Shown here: positions 34,878-44,635 of the stretch, piece after piece
How positions within the stretch are numbered: position 1 is the first letter of the stretch
How the letters are laid out: each line of letters begins with the position of its first letter
NCBI RefSeq assembly: GCF_021341665.1
Contig: NZ_JAJTTH010000001.1
Coordinates: forward strand, 496,001-560,000
Length of the DNA: 64,000 nucleotides
Direction of reading: 5' to 3'
From: Pseudomonas sp. Au-Pse12
GTDB lineage: Bacteria > Pseudomonadota > Gammaproteobacteria > Pseudomonadales > Pseudomonadaceae
Program-made: the position numbers and the translations under genes
Notes under the pieces: generated by a model
What the model was told of the DNA's origin: nothing
What the model saw: the letters and a program-made list of their open reading frames with translations, nothing else
Databases searched by the model: none

Positions 34878-35784
34878 GGGCAAAACTCTCGACAATCGCC
34901 TCGCGCACCTTCACCAGCAGCGGGTCGGTCTGCGGGCTGGTCCGCCAGCCCAGCTCGATCGGATAACGCGGCAGTACAAGGGGGCAGGGCAGCAGCCGCA
35001 GGCCGGTGAACTCGGCGATCCGCCGCGCGGCATGCGCTGGAATGGTCGCCACCGCCTGGCTGCCCTTGAGCAGAAACGGCAAGGCGGCAAAGTGCGTGGT
35101 CGAGGCGCAGACCTGACGGCTCAGGCCCAGGTTGGCCAGGCCTTCATCGGTAATCCCGATAAACCCCTGGGACGACACCAGCAGGTGTTCGCGCTCGACG
35201 AACTCTTCAAGGCTGATCTGTTGCTGCCCTGGGGCCAGGCTGGCGGGGTCGGCCAGGCACAGGTAGTGGCCTTCCCCCAGCACCTGACGGCTGAGCAGGC
35301 GCTCGGCAAACCCTCCTGCACTGATGGCCAGGTCGACGCTGCGCTGCAACAGCGCCTCGGCGACGATCTGGCTGTGGCTCTGGCGGAAAATCAGCCGCAG
35401 CTTCGGCGCGCGCCGGGCCACGGCCTCGATCATCTGCCGGCCGTAGGCAATCTCGAAATCATCCGACAGCCCGAGCGTCACCGAACGGCCCTGATAGTCG
35501 GCGGCGTCCGGGGCGACCATGGCCAGGCTCTGGCGGCATTTGTTCAGGGCTTCGCTGACCACTGGCTTCAACTGATTGGCCTTGAGGGTGGGGGCCAGCC
35601 CGCGTCCGGTGCGCACGAACAGCGGGTCGCCATACAGTTCCCGCAGCCGGCGCAAGGCCGCGCTCATGGCCGACTGGGTGACGCCCAGGCGCAGCGCGGC
35701 ATGGCTGGCACTGGACTCGTCATGCAGGGCTTCGAAGGCCTTGAGCAGGTTGAGGTCGACACTGGCGATATTCATCTGGTTCAT
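34849..35784 (-). CDS. LysR family transcriptional regulator
   Basis: A 311-aa LysR regulator (MNQMNIASVDLNLLKAFEAL) with an HTH around residues 20-60 (LGVTQSAMSAALRRLRELYG, LFVRTGRGLAPT) and a substrate-binding domain. The pattern is of the NodD/LeuO/MexT-like branch. Three Met codons (35802, 35784 and 35775) are possible starts; none has a clear ribosome site. It is divergent from the nitrilase gene, 83 bp away, and so is its likely regulator. Confidence 0.85.
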   Translation of the reverse strand: MNQMNIASVDLNLLKAFEALHDESSASHAALRLGVTQSAMSAALRRLRELYGDPLFVRTGRGLAPTLKANQLKPVVSEALNKCRQSLAMVAPDAADYQGRSVTLGLSDDFEIAYGRQMIEAVARRAPKLRLIFRQSHSQIVAEALLQRSVDLAISAGGFAERLLSRQVLGEGHYLCLADPASLAPGQQQISLEEFVEREHLLVSSQGFIGITDEGLANLGLSRQVCASTTHFAALPFLLKGSQAVATIPAHAARRIAEFTGLRLLPCPLVLPRYPIELGWRTSPQTDPLLVKVREAIVESFALTCSPPSGD

Positions 35785-35867
35785 ATCATTAAGCACTGGC
35801 ATGGGGTTTATCGATGATCAGGGGCCGCTGCAAAATGGGCAACACCTGATTGCCACGGAGACATCCC

Positions 35868-36788
35868 ATGCCCAAGTCCGTTGTCGCTGCCCTGCAGATC
35901 GGTGCCTTGCCCGAAGGCAAGGCCGCCACCCTGGAACAGATCCTGTCCTACGAAACCGCGATCATCGAAGCCGGCGCGCAGTTGGTGGTGATGCCCGAAG
36001 CGCTGCTGGGGGGCTACCCCAAGGGCGAAGGCTTCGGCACCCAGCTGGGGTATCGCCTGCCGGAGGGGCGCGAGGCCTTCGCCCGCTATTTCGCCAATGC
36101 CATCGATGTCCCCGGGGTGGAAACCGAAGCCCTGGCCGGGCTGTCGGCGCGTACCGGGGCCAACCTGGTGCTGGGGGTGATCGAGCGCAGCGGCAGCACC
36201 CTGTATTGCACGGCGCTGTACTTCGACCCGCAGCAGGGGCTCACGGGCAAGCACCGCAAACTGATGCCCACCGGCACTGAGCGGCTGATCTGGGGCAAGG
36301 GCGATGGCTCGACCCTGCCGGTGCTGGACACCCAGGTCGGCCGGGTCGGCGCGGTGATCTGCTGGGAGAACATGATGCCGCTGCTGCGCACCGCGATGTA
36401 TGCCCAGGGCATCGAGGTCTGGTGCGCGCCGACGGTGGACGAGCGGGAAATGTGGCAAGTGAGCATGCGCCATATCGCCCACGAGGGGCGCTGCTTCGTG
36501 GTCAGCGCCTGCCAGGTGCAGGCTTCCCCCGAAGAGCTGGGCCTGGAGATTGCCCATTGGCCGGCGCAACGGCCGCTGATTGCCGGCGGCAGCGTGATTG
36601 TCGGGCCGATGGGCGATGTCCTGGCCGGGCCGCTGGTGGGGCGCGCCGGGCTGATCAGCGCGCAGATCGATACCGCTGACCTGGTGCGGGCGCGCTATGA
36701 CTACGACGTGGTTGGCCACTACGCGCGCCCGGATGTATTCGAACTGACGGTGGACCAGCGCGCCCGCCCCGGGGTGCGCTTTACCTGA
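35868..36788 (+). CDS. Nitrilase
   Basis: A 306-aa cytoplasmic nitrilase hydrolysing a nitrile to carboxylate and ammonia. The catalytic triad is visible as Glu44 ([10 protein letters not shown]), Lys131 ([10 protein letters not shown]) and Cys165 (VICWENMMP). A 307-aa nitrilase characterised from P. fluorescens Pf-5 prefers aliphatic dinitriles; the present length is close. GGAG lies 7 nt before ATG. It has a divergent LysR regulator and overlaps the convergent GNAT gene by 8 nt at its end. Confidence 0.92.
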   Translation: MPKSVVAALQIGALPEGKAATLEQILSYETAIIEAGAQLVVMPEALLGGYPKGEGFGTQLGYRLPEGREAFARYFANAIDVPGVETEALAGLSARTGANLVLGVIERSGSTLYCTALYFDPQQGLTGKHRKLMPTGTERLIWGKGDGSTLPVLDTQVGRVGAVICWENMMPLLRTAMYAQGIEVWCAPTVDEREMWQVSMRHIAHEGRCFVVSACQVQASPEELGLEIAHWPAQRPLIAGGSVIVGPMGDVLAGPLVGRAGLISAQIDTADLVRARYDYDVVGHYARPDVFELTVDQRARPGVRFT

Positions 36789-37329
36789 GCTGGCGCCATT
36801 CCTCGCGGGTGATTTCCCAGAGGTCCACGGGAAACCGCCCGCTGACGAACTCGCCTTCCTCGGAACGGATCAAGCGCATGCCGCCGCGCTCGGAAATCCG
36901 CCGCGAAGCCTGGTTCGGCGCCGCCTTGGGCACGCGCATCAACGGCCGTTGCAGCACCTCGAACCAGTAGTGGTCCGCCGCCTCGCAGGCCTCGCTCATG
37001 TAGCCCTGGCCCTGCCATGGCGGGGCCAGCCAGAAGCCGCGGTTGTCGTCAGCCTGGTCCATCAGGCTGATGCAGCCGATCATCTGCCCCGGGTCGCTGC
37101 GCAGGCGCAGGGTCCAGTGCCATTCCGCGCCCCGGGCCATGGCCGGCAGGGCCAGGTCGCGCACGTAGCGCAAGGCGCCGTCGGCCGGGTAGGGCCAGGG
37201 CACCAGGGCGTTGAGGTAGCGCACCACCTGCCACTGCGGGAACAACTGCTGGATGGCGTCGGCATCCGCCAGCTCCAGAGGCTGCAGGAGCAATCGCGAG
37301 GTGGACAGCGGCGTTAGGTTGCCGTTCAT
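36781..37329 (-). CDS. GNAT N-acetyltransferase (RimJ/RimL type)
   Basis: A 182-aa acetyltransferase of the RimJ/RimL-like GNAT group: [17 protein letters not shown] at the start, [20 protein letters not shown] in the central beta sheet and [20 protein letters not shown] as the acetyl-CoA binding A motif (QGQGYM). The substrate is unknown. The start overlaps the stop of the LysR gene 37326-38240 by 4 nt (ATGA), so the two are translationally coupled. Its stop overlaps the nitrilase end by 8 nt. Confidence 0.85.
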   Translation of the reverse strand: MNGNLTPLSTSRLLLQPLELADADAIQQLFPQWQVVRYLNALVPWPYPADGALRYVRDLALPAMARGAEWHWTLRLRSDPGQMIGCISLMDQADDNRGFWLAPPWQGQGYMSEACEAADHYWFEVLQRPLMRVPKAAPNQASRRISERGGMRLIRSEEGEFVSGRFPVDLWEITREEWRQLR

Positions 37330-38240
37330 GGCCTGGGTTCCTTGTGGGGGTTGCCGAGCATCAGTCGCTGGCTGAGAAAATCGACGAAGACTCGCAATTT
37401 TGGCAGCAGGTGTCGACTGCTGGGCCAGAGAATGGAGAATTTGCCGCGTTCCTGCTGGTAGTCGTCCAGCACCGACACCAGGCTGCCATCGGCCAGGGCA
37501 CCACACACCACGAACTCTGGCACGTAGGCAATGCCCAGGCCCTGGGTCGCGGCATGAATCAGCGATTCCAGGTTGTTGCTGGTCAGGGCACTGCCCAGCT
37601 CCAGCGGCGGCGCGCCGCTGGCCTGGCGCAGGTTCCACTGCTGCAGCACGCTGCCGCCGGGGAACTTGTAGCGCAGGCAGGCATGCCGCTCCAGGTCCTG
37701 GGGCGTCTGCGGAGTGCCGCGCCGGGCAAAATAGCCGGGTGCGCCGATCAGCACGAAGCCGAAGGGCCCCAGGTTTCTCGACTTGAGCTGCGAGTCCGGC
37801 AGCTCGCCGCTGCGGATCACCGCGTCCACCCCTTCGGCGATCACGTCGATCAGCCGGTCGTTGAAATCCAGGTCCAGCTCGATGTCCGGGTAGCGCGCGG
37901 AAAACTCCGGGAGGATCGGCAGCAGCATGCGGTAGCCGATGGCCGGCAGGCTGACCCGCAGCCGGCCCCGGGGCGTGTCGCTGAGCCGCGCCAGTTCGGC
38001 CTCGGCTTCCTGGACCTGATCGACGATGCGCTGGCCGCGCTCGTAGAACAGCGCGCCTTCGTCGGTCAGGCTGATGCGCCGGGTACTGCGGTTCAGCAGG
38101 CGCACGCCGAGGCGCTGCTCCAGGCGCGCCAAGGCTTTGCCCACCGCCGAGGCGGACAGCCCCAGGCGCTCGCCGGCACCCACCAGGCTGCCGCTCTGGA
38201 CCACGCAGACAAACACCTGCAGGCCGTTAAGGTTGTCCAT
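37326..38240 (-). CDS. LysR family transcriptional regulator
   Basis: A 304-aa LysR regulator (MDNLNGLQVFVCVVQSGSLVGA) with HTH at about 18-58 (ERLGLSASAVGKALARLEQR, LLNRSTRRISLTDEG) and an effector domain. It is divergent from the MFS exporter (127 bp gap) and coupled to the GNAT gene downstream. Control of the exporter is likely. Confidence 0.9.
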   Translation of the reverse strand: MDNLNGLQVFVCVVQSGSLVGAGERLGLSASAVGKALARLEQRLGVRLLNRSTRRISLTDEGALFYERGQRIVDQVQEAEAELARLSDTPRGRLRVSLPAIGYRMLLPILPEFSARYPDIELDLDFNDRLIDVIAEGVDAVIRSGELPDSQLKSRNLGPFGFVLIGAPGYFARRGTPQTPQDLERHACLRYKFPGGSVLQQWNLRQASGAPPLELGSALTSNNLESLIHAATQGLGIAYVPEFVVCGALADGSLVSVLDDYQQERGKFSILWPSSRHLLPKLRVFVDFLSQRLMLGNPHKEPRP

Positions 38241-38367
38241 CGTTCACCTCGATTGCAGCGTTTTTGTCCGTAAAGAGCGGAAGAATGCCCTGTTTTTTGC
38301 CGATTGCGGCCTGCCTACCATGGTTTTTCTTTAAACGGACCCTGGCTAGCAGGGCTGAGAGGTGTGT

Positions 38368-39906
38368 GTGAACCCTGAACTCGAACTATCCCTCGGGCAG
38401 TCGGCCCGGAGTCGCCCGCAGTCCGCCTCTGGCGTGCTCGCCGCGGTGTGCCTGGCGGCCCTGATGCTGCCGCTGACCTTTGTCGGGGTGGCCGTGGCGA
38501 CCCCGGCCATTGGTCATGAACTGGGTGGCAGCCCGCTGGCCCTGAGCTGGACCACCAATGCCTTCATGCTGACCTTTGGCAGTGTGCTGATGGCAGCCGG
38601 CACCCTGGCCGACGAATTTGGCCGCAAGCGCCTGTTCAGCCTGGGCGTGGCGCTGTTCGGCCTGAGCTCCCTGGCCCTGGTGTTCGTGCCGACGCTGCTG
38701 TGGCTGAACCTGTTGCGCGGGGTCCAGGGGCTGGCCGGCGCCGCAGCCCTGGCCGGTGGTTCGGCGGCCTTGGCCCAGGCGTTCGAGGGGCCGGCGCGCA
38801 CGCGGGCCTTCAGCCTGCTGGGCACCACCTTTGGCGTCGGCCTGGCCTTCGGCCCGATCCTCGCCGGAGCACTGGTGGAGCACGTCGGCTGGCGCGGGAT
38901 CTTTGTCTCCGGGGCGCTGATCGGCGGCCTGTCCCTGGGGTTTGGCGTGCCACGCATGGCAGAGTCCCGGGACCCCGAAGCCCAGGGCGTGGACTGGCCC
39001 GGCACCTTGAGTTTCACCCTGGCCCTGGTGCTGCTCACCTGGGGCATCCTGCAGGCCCCGCAAAGCGGCTGGAGCAGCCCCTGGGTCCTGTCGTTGCTGG
39101 CGGGGTCGATGCTGGCGCTGTGGCTGTTCATTGTCGTCGAGGGGCGGGCGGCGCGGCCGATGCTGGACCTGTCGTTGTTCCGTTACCCGCGCTTTGTCGG
39201 GGTGCAGGTACTGCCCATCGCCACCTGTTACTGCTATGTGGTGCTGCTGATTTTGCTGCCGATCCGCTTTATCGGCGTTGAAGGCTACAGCGCCATCGAT
39301 GCCGGGCTGCTGATGCTTGCGTTGTCGGCGCCGATGCTGGTGGTGCCGTTCGCGGCGGGCTGGCTCAGCCGCTGGTTCAGCGCCGGCAACCTGTCGAGCC
39401 TGGGCCTGCTGGTGGCCGCCGCCGGTTTGTGCTGGCTGAGCCTGGTCGGCCCGGCACAGGCGCCAATCGAACGGGTCTGGCCGTTGCTGCTGATCGGCCT
39501 GGGCAGCGGGCTGCCCTGGGGATTGATGGACGGGTTGTCGGTGAGCGTGGTGCCCAAGGAGCGCGCGGGCATGGCCAGCGGCATTTTCAGCACCACTCGG
39601 GTGGCCGGCGAGGGCATTGCCCTGGCTCTGGTGGTGGCGCTGCTGGCGGGGCTGTTGCAGCAGTCCCTGGCCGGCCGGGCATTGCCCGGCGAGACGCTGA
39701 TGCTGGCGGCTCGGCAACTGGCCGGAGGCGACCTGCCCGGTACGCTGGCGACCGTGCCGGAGCTGGGCCGGGAAGCGTGGCTGACGCTGTATGGGCAAGC
39801 GTTCAGCCGGCTGTTGCAGGTGCTGGCGCTGATTACCCTGCTGGCGGCGCTGGTGGTGCGAGTGACGCTGCATGAGCCGCGCCACCCGAGGCCGGCGACG
39901 GCCTGA
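38368..39906 (+). CDS. MFS transporter, DHA2 (14-TM) drug efflux family
   Basis: A 512-aa inner-membrane proton-coupled exporter with about 14 hydrophobic helices. The MFS motif A-like loop is GTLADEFGRKRLF, and motif C of antiporters appears as GTTFGVGLAFGPILAGAL. The N-terminus up to residue about 20 is cytoplasmic. GTG codons at 38362 and 38368 are both possible starts; the second sits better behind GAGAGG. The divergent LysR gene is the likely regulator. The TGA stop directly abuts the opposing TCA stop complement of the ferric-reductase gene (TGATCA). Confidence 0.88.
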   Translation: MNPELELSLGQSARSRPQSASGVLAAVCLAALMLPLTFVGVAVATPAIGHELGGSPLALSWTTNAFMLTFGSVLMAAGTLADEFGRKRLFSLGVALFGLSSLALVFVPTLLWLNLLRGVQGLAGAAALAGGSAALAQAFEGPARTRAFSLLGTTFGVGLAFGPILAGALVEHVGWRGIFVSGALIGGLSLGFGVPRMAESRDPEAQGVDWPGTLSFTLALVLLTWGILQAPQSGWSSPWVLSLLAGSMLALWLFIVVEGRAARPMLDLSLFRYPRFVGVQVLPIATCYCYVVLLILLPIRFIGVEGYSAIDAGLLMLALSAPMLVVPFAAGWLSRWFSAGNLSSLGLLVAAAGLCWLSLVGPAQAPIERVWPLLLIGLGSGLPWGLMDGLSVSVVPKERAGMASGIFSTTRVAGEGIALALVVALLAGLLQQSLAGRALPGETLMLAARQLAGGDLPGTLATVPELGREAWLTLYGQAFSRLLQVLALITLLAALVVRVTLHEPRHPRPATA

Positions 39907-41217
39907 TCAGCGGAACTCGAAGAACTCGTAGTGCAGATTGCTTTCGGGAATCTCGCACTCGTTCATCAACTGGCGAACCTGACCGAGCAGGCCCTTGGGG
40001 CCACAGAAGCTGACCTGGATCTGCTGCGGGTCGGTTTCTGCCGCCGTGCGTCTCAGGGTCTGCGCCAGGGGTTCGCTGCCGCCGCTGTTGGCGACGAAAT
40101 TCACCCCGCGAGCCTGGGCCATGCCTTGCAGGGTGTCGGCGCTGGGGAACGCCCGCGACGGGTTGTAGCAATACACCAGGGTGGCCTTGTCGAATTGCCC
40201 GGCGGCGTCATCCTGCAGCCAGGAAATGAACGGCGAGATGCCCACGCCGCCACCGATCCAGATCTCCCGGGCGGCTGCCTGCGGTCGCTTGAAGCGCCCG
40301 TAAGGCGCGTAGATGTCGGCGCGCATGCCAACCTTGACCCGCTGGCGCAGGCGCTGGGTGTAGTCGCCCAGGGCCCGGATCACGAACTCGATGCGCCCGT
40401 CATGCTGGTGGGCACTGGCGATAGTGAACGGGTGCGGTTCGCGCAGGCCCTTTTCCTGCATCGCCAGAAAAGCGAACTGCCCGGCCTTGAAGGGGAACCC
40501 CTTGCCCAGGGGAATCAGTTCCAGGTGCAGGGAGTTCTTCTCCACCTTGACCGCCGTCACCTGGTATTCACCGGCCTTGGCCAGTAGCGGGTAGAGCAGC
40601 AGCTTGTACAGGGCACCAAGCACCCCGAGCACGCAGAGCAGGCCCAGCCAGATGCCCGAGGGCGAGTCGAGGGTGATCGGCGACTTGAAGCTCAACCCGT
40701 GCAGGATGACGATCAGGAACAGCGGGCCGGAGAGCTTGTGCCACCAGCGCCACTGGCTGTAGGGAATGTTGCGGTTCAGTGCCAGGAGCACGATCAGGCC
40801 CAGGGCCACGTAGCTCAACTGGCGCACCAGGCGCGTCCAGTACTTGGACAGTTCGAGGATCGGCACACTGTTCCATTCATCCAGGTTGGCCTTGAACACC
40901 AGGTGATAACTGGCGAACGCCAGCGCCCAGATGCCCAGCCATTTGTGCGCCTCGTAGACCCGGTCAAGGCCACCGAACAGCCGCTCGACCCAGCCCCATC
41001 GGCTGGCCAGCAGGCAGGACAGGGCCATGTAGGCCAAGGCGGTGCTGCCGAGAATCATGCTCAGGGTGGCCGAGGTCAGCCAGGTGGCGGAAGGAATCTC
41101 CAGCAGGAGGGTGAAGGTGGTGATCAGCAGAGTGCCGACAAGCGTGTGCCAGGTTTTCAAAAGTGCATGACTCCAATGAGGAAATGCCGTCATGGCGCGG
41201 CAAAGGGCGCGAAGCAT
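39907..41217 (-). CDS. Ferric-reductase-like transmembrane flavoprotein
   Basis: A 436-aa protein with about six membrane helices in the N-terminal half (ferric reductase-like domain, with haem-ligand-type histidines in YEAHKWLGIWALAFASYH and WHKLSGPLFLIVILHGL) and a C-terminal FAD/NAD(P) ferredoxin-reductase module (EPHPFTIASAH for FAD; GGGVGISPFISWL for pyridine nucleotide; VSFCGPKGLLGQV). This is the FRE/NOX-like architecture, moving electrons from NAD(P)H across the membrane. Substrate may be ferric iron or oxygen/quinone; not determined. Start at 41217 or at the next Met (41193); no clear ribosome site for either. Confidence 0.85.
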   Translation of the reverse strand: MLRALCRAMTAFPHWSHALLKTWHTLVGTLLITTFTLLLEIPSATWLTSATLSMILGSTALAYMALSCLLASRWGWVERLFGGLDRVYEAHKWLGIWALAFASYHLVFKANLDEWNSVPILELSKYWTRLVRQLSYVALGLIVLLALNRNIPYSQWRWWHKLSGPLFLIVILHGLSFKSPITLDSPSGIWLGLLCVLGVLGALYKLLLYPLLAKAGEYQVTAVKVEKNSLHLELIPLGKGFPFKAGQFAFLAMQEKGLREPHPFTIASAHQHDGRIEFVIRALGDYTQRLRQRVKVGMRADIYAPYGRFKRPQAAAREIWIGGGVGISPFISWLQDDAAGQFDKATLVYCYNPSRAFPSADTLQGMAQARGVNFVANSGGSEPLAQTLRRTAAETDPQQIQVSFCGPKGLLGQVRQLMNECEIPESNLHYEFFEFR

Positions 41218-41475
41218 AAAGCGGTTATGACAGGCTTTTTGCCGCCAAAACCTCGGGGATTTTAACCGATTGGCCAGTGGGTGCAGTGATCTGAATCATC
41301 GATCTTTGGTCTATAAAGTGTTGAAAATGATCGAATATCACTCGCATTCCGATTCCGTGCAGGAACGCTGTCCGGGCAGGCGCGGGCGGGTGTTTGTGTG
41401 TCGATTGTGCTGCACCGGTGTTCGCGTGCGTCTAGCAGCCATAGCCCCGCCCATAGCCCCGCAGCCGTATTGGTA

Positions 41476-42396
41476 ATGAGTCAGAACATGCAAGACCTGT
41501 TGAACCAGATTCTCGATGAAGTCCGCCCCCTGATCGGCCAAGGCCGGGTGGCCAATTACATTCCGGCCCTGGCGGATGTGCCGGCCAACCAGTTGGGCAT
41601 TGCCGTGTATGGCAACGACGGCCAGGTGTTCAGTGCCGGGGACGCCGACACGCCGTTTTCGGTGCAGAGCATTTCCAAGGTCTTCAGCCTGGTGCAAGCC
41701 ATTGGCCATTCCGGCGAGGCGATCTGGCAGCGCCTGGGCCACGAGCCCTCGGGGCAGCCCTTCAACTCCCTGGTGCAGTTGGAATTCGAGCGCGGCCGGC
41801 CGCGCAATCCGTTCATCAACGCCGGGGCGCTGGTGATCTGCGACATCAACCAGTCACGCTTCGCCGCGCCGGCCTTGTCGATGCGCGACTTTGTCCGGCG
41901 CCTGTCGGGCAACAGTCAGGTGATGGTGGATGGCCGGGTGGCGGAGTCGGAATACCAGCACCGCGCCCGTAACGCGGCCATGGCCTACCTGATGCAGTCC
42001 TTCGGCAACTTCCATAACGATGTCGAGGCGGTGCTGCGCAGCTACTTCAGCCATTGCGCCTTGCGCATGAGTTGCGTCGACCTGGCCCGGGCTTTCTGTT
42101 TCCTGGCCAACGACGGTTTCTGCAAGCACAGCGGCGAGCAGATGCTCAGCCGGCGCCAGACCCAACAGGTCAACTCGATCATGGCCACCAGCGGCCTGTA
42201 CGACGAAGCCGGCAACTTCGCCTATCGGGTCGGCCTGCCGGGCAAGAGTGGCGTGGGCGGGGGGATTGTCGCGGTGGTGCCGGGGCAGTTCACGGTGTGC
42301 GTGTGGTCGCCGGAACTCAACGGCGCCGGCAACTCGCTGGTGGGCATGGCGGCCCTGGAACTGCTCAGCCAGCGCATCGGCTGGTCAGTGTTCTAG
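41476..42396 (+). CDS. glsA: Glutaminase
   Basis: A 306-aa serine-dependent glutaminase (glutamine to glutamate + ammonia) of the beta-lactamase-fold GlsA/GlsB family. The active-site Ser-x-x-Lys is in [13 protein letters not shown]; other family segments are [22 protein letters not shown] and [16 protein letters not shown]. Length matches the family (302-310). The ATG at 41476 is chosen on homology; the ribosome site is weak, and another Met four codons on is possible. It stands alone; convergent with the lipoprotein gene 3 bp away. Confidence 0.93.
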   Translation: MSQNMQDLLNQILDEVRPLIGQGRVANYIPALADVPANQLGIAVYGNDGQVFSAGDADTPFSVQSISKVFSLVQAIGHSGEAIWQRLGHEPSGQPFNSLVQLEFERGRPRNPFINAGALVICDINQSRFAAPALSMRDFVRRLSGNSQVMVDGRVAESEYQHRARNAAMAYLMQSFGNFHNDVEAVLRSYFSHCALRMSCVDLARAFCFLANDGFCKHSGEQMLSRRQTQQVNSIMATSGLYDEAGNFAYRVGLPGKSGVGGGIVAVVPGQFTVCVWSPELNGAGNSLVGMAALELLSQRIGWSVF

Positions 42397-42399
42397 TGC

Positions 42400-42861
42400 T
42401 TACCAGGCGTCCGGGTTGCTCAGGCTGAGCTGCCCGCGCTCGATGAAGCGCTGGGTGCCGAACACGCCGCCGGCCAGCTTGCCGCGCAGCACGTAGGGCA
42501 GGTTGTCGAGGCTTTGGGTCTGGCCCAGGCCCAGGGTCTGGCGCAGCACCGAGAAGGCCGAGACGCTGACCGGAATCACCAGGATGTCTTCCGAGTAACG
42601 GCCGATATGCCCTTGCTGGTCGCTGACCCCGGAGGCCAGCGGGCGGCCGTTGACTTCCAGGTCCAGGGCCACGCCGTTGTAGTCGATGGGGCTTTCGTTG
42701 GGGTTCTGCAGGCGCAGTTTCACCGCAAAGCGCATTTCCAGGTCCTGGCTCGGCAGCGGCTCGATACCCACCACGTTGATCGCCAGCGGGTCGCGGTTGG
42801 GCATCAGCGCGCAGGCGCTCAGGCTCAGGAACACCAGGGTCAGTACGATGAATCTGCGCAT
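42400..42861 (-). CDS. LEA type 2 (WHy-domain) lipoprotein
   Basis: A 153-aa lipoprotein with signal MRRFIVLTLVFLSLSAC (lipobox LSAC, Cys17) and a LEA2/WHy domain (residues about 40-140, FAVKLRLQNPNESPIDYNGV). WHy domains are linked to desiccation and stress tolerance, but bacterial members are poorly known. A longer open frame upstream to 42915 precedes the signal peptide and is rejected. It is 76 bp beyond the NCS2 permease gene. Confidence 0.85.
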   Translation of the reverse strand: MRRFIVLTLVFLSLSACALMPNRDPLAINVVGIEPLPSQDLEMRFAVKLRLQNPNESPIDYNGVALDLEVNGRPLASGVSDQQGHIGRYSEDILVIPVSVSAFSVLRQTLGLGQTQSLDNLPYVLRGKLAGGVFGTQRFIERGQLSLSNPDAW

Positions 42862-42937
42862 GGAAAACCTGCTGGCAAGGAATGGACACAGTGGCGAACG
42901 ATGGGCGCCGCGCACGCAGCATAGACGCCCGCGAGCC

Positions 42938-44377
42938 TCAGGAGTTCGCTTGGCCGCTCATGTCCGGGTCCTGCATGACCTTGAGGGTTGCCGCTTCCGG
43001 ATCGAACTCGTCCTCTTCCAGCTCAAGGAACTCCTCCGGCAGGAAGATGTTGAGGAAGATCGCGCAGAAGGCGCCCACGGTGATCGGCGACTCGAAGATG
43101 TTGTGCAGCGCCTTGGGCAGCTCGCGCAGCACTTCCGGCACCGCCGCCACGCCCAGGCCCATGCCTAGGGAAATGGCCACGATCAGCACGTTGCGCCGGT
43201 GCAGCCCGGCTTCGGCGAGGATCTTGATCCCGGCCACGGCCACGGTGCCGAACATGATCAGGGTGGCGCCGCCCAGCACCGGCTTGGGCATCAGTTGCAG
43301 CACCGCGCCGATCACCGGGAACAACCCCAGCAGCACCAGCAGCCCGGCAATGAAGTAGGCCACGTAGCGGCTGGCCACGCCGGTCAGCTGGATCACCCCG
43401 TTGTTCTGGGCAAAGGTCACCATCGGCAGGCTGTTGAACACTGCTGCCACCGCCGAGTTGAAGCCATCCGCCAGCAGCCCGGACTTGATGCGCTTGATGT
43501 ACAGCGGGCCCTTGACCGGCTGCTGGGAAATCATCGAGTTGGCGGTCAGGTCGCCGGCCGCTTCCAGGGGCGAGATCAGGAAGATCACCGCCAGCGGAAT
43601 GAAGGCGATCAGGTCGAAGGAGAAGCCGTACTTGAACGGCACCGGCACGCTCACCAGCGGCACCTCGGGCAGGGCCGCCATGTCCACCCGGCCGAGCATC
43701 CAGGCCACCACGAAGCCCAGGGTCAGGCCGATGACGATCGAGCCCAGGCGCAGCATCGGGTGGTTGAAGCGGTTGAGTATCACGATGGTCAGCAGCACCA
43801 ATGCCGCCAGGCCCAGGTTGCTCGCCGCGCCCAGGTCGCTGGCGCCGTAGCCGCCGGCCATGTCGGTGACCGCCACCTTGATCAGCGACAGGCCCATCAG
43901 GGTGATGATGGTGCCGGTCACCACCGGGGTGATCAGCTTGCGCAGCTTGCCGATGAACTGGCTGAGGAACATCTCGATAAAGGCCGCGACAAAACAGATG
44001 CCGAAGATGGTGGAGAGGATGTCGTCGGTGCTGCCGCCCCGGCCCTTGACCATGAAGCCTGCGCTGAGCAGCACGCTGATAAAGGAAAAGCTGGTGCCCT
44101 GCACGCACAGCAGGCCGGAACCGATCGGCCCCAGGCGCCGGGCCTGGACGAAGGTGCCCAGGCCGGAGACGAACAGCGCCATGCTGATCAGGTACGGCAG
44201 CTCGCTTTCCAGGCCCAGCACGCCGCCGAAGATCAGGGTCGGGCTGATGATGCCGACGAAGCTGGCCAGCACGTGCTGCAGGGCGGCGAAGATGGCCGCG
44301 CTGAAATGCGGACGGTCGTTCAGGCCGTAGATCAGGTCTGACTTGTAGCGGGGAGGGGAGCGATCAGGTGCGGTCAT
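42938..44377 (-). CDS. NCS2 nucleobase:cation symporter (xanthine/uracil permease)
   Basis: A 479-aa inner-membrane permease with about 12-14 hydrophobic helices. It shows the NCS2 features QHVLASFVGIISPTLI near the N-terminus, FGICFVAAFIEMFLSQF, LEAAGDLTANSMIS (substrate-site acidic residue on TM8) and FNSLPMVTFAQNNGVIQLTG. It most resembles the xanthine/uric acid group (XanP/YgfO type), but substrate choice by eye is uncertain. Start MTAPDRSPP; an in-frame upstream extension is rejected as non-homologous. Transcribed away from the sigma factor gene; gap 258 bp. Confidence 0.9.
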   Translation of the reverse strand: MTAPDRSPPRYKSDLIYGLNDRPHFSAAIFAALQHVLASFVGIISPTLIFGGVLGLESELPYLISMALFVSGLGTFVQARRLGPIGSGLLCVQGTSFSFISVLLSAGFMVKGRGGSTDDILSTIFGICFVAAFIEMFLSQFIGKLRKLITPVVTGTIITLMGLSLIKVAVTDMAGGYGASDLGAASNLGLAALVLLTIVILNRFNHPMLRLGSIVIGLTLGFVVAWMLGRVDMAALPEVPLVSVPVPFKYGFSFDLIAFIPLAVIFLISPLEAAGDLTANSMISQQPVKGPLYIKRIKSGLLADGFNSAVAAVFNSLPMVTFAQNNGVIQLTGVASRYVAYFIAGLLVLLGLFPVIGAVLQLMPKPVLGGATLIMFGTVAVAGIKILAEAGLHRRNVLIVAISLGMGLGVAAVPEVLRELPKALHNIFESPITVGAFCAIFLNIFLPEEFLELEEDEFDPEAATLKVMQDPDMSGQANS

Positions 44378-44572
44378 GGGAGAAGGCCTGCCAGTGGCGT
44401 GTGAAAACAGCGGGGGCACACGTCGGAAAGTGGACGGGACTTGGGTCGCACAGCCATGGCATGGACAAGGCGTGCGCACCCGGTCAGAAAAAAGGAGGCG
44501 CAGGATGCCAGAAAGGCGCCGCTGTCAGAAGGGCAGGCCGGTGGAAAAAGCCAATTTGCAAAGGATACGAAA

Positions 44573-44591
44573 GATACTGTTTCTCATTTGC
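44573..44591. promoter_or_regulatory. Candidate Fur box before ECF sigma gene
   Basis: GATACTGTTTCTCATTTGC matches the 19-bp Fur consensus at about 13 of 19 positions and lies 45-63 bp upstream of the sigma-factor start. Iron repression is expected for a siderophore signalling operon. Confidence 0.6.
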
Positions 44592-44635
44592 CTTTATGGA
44601 ATAATCCGCCTCCCCGATCCGCGGACCGCCTTCCG

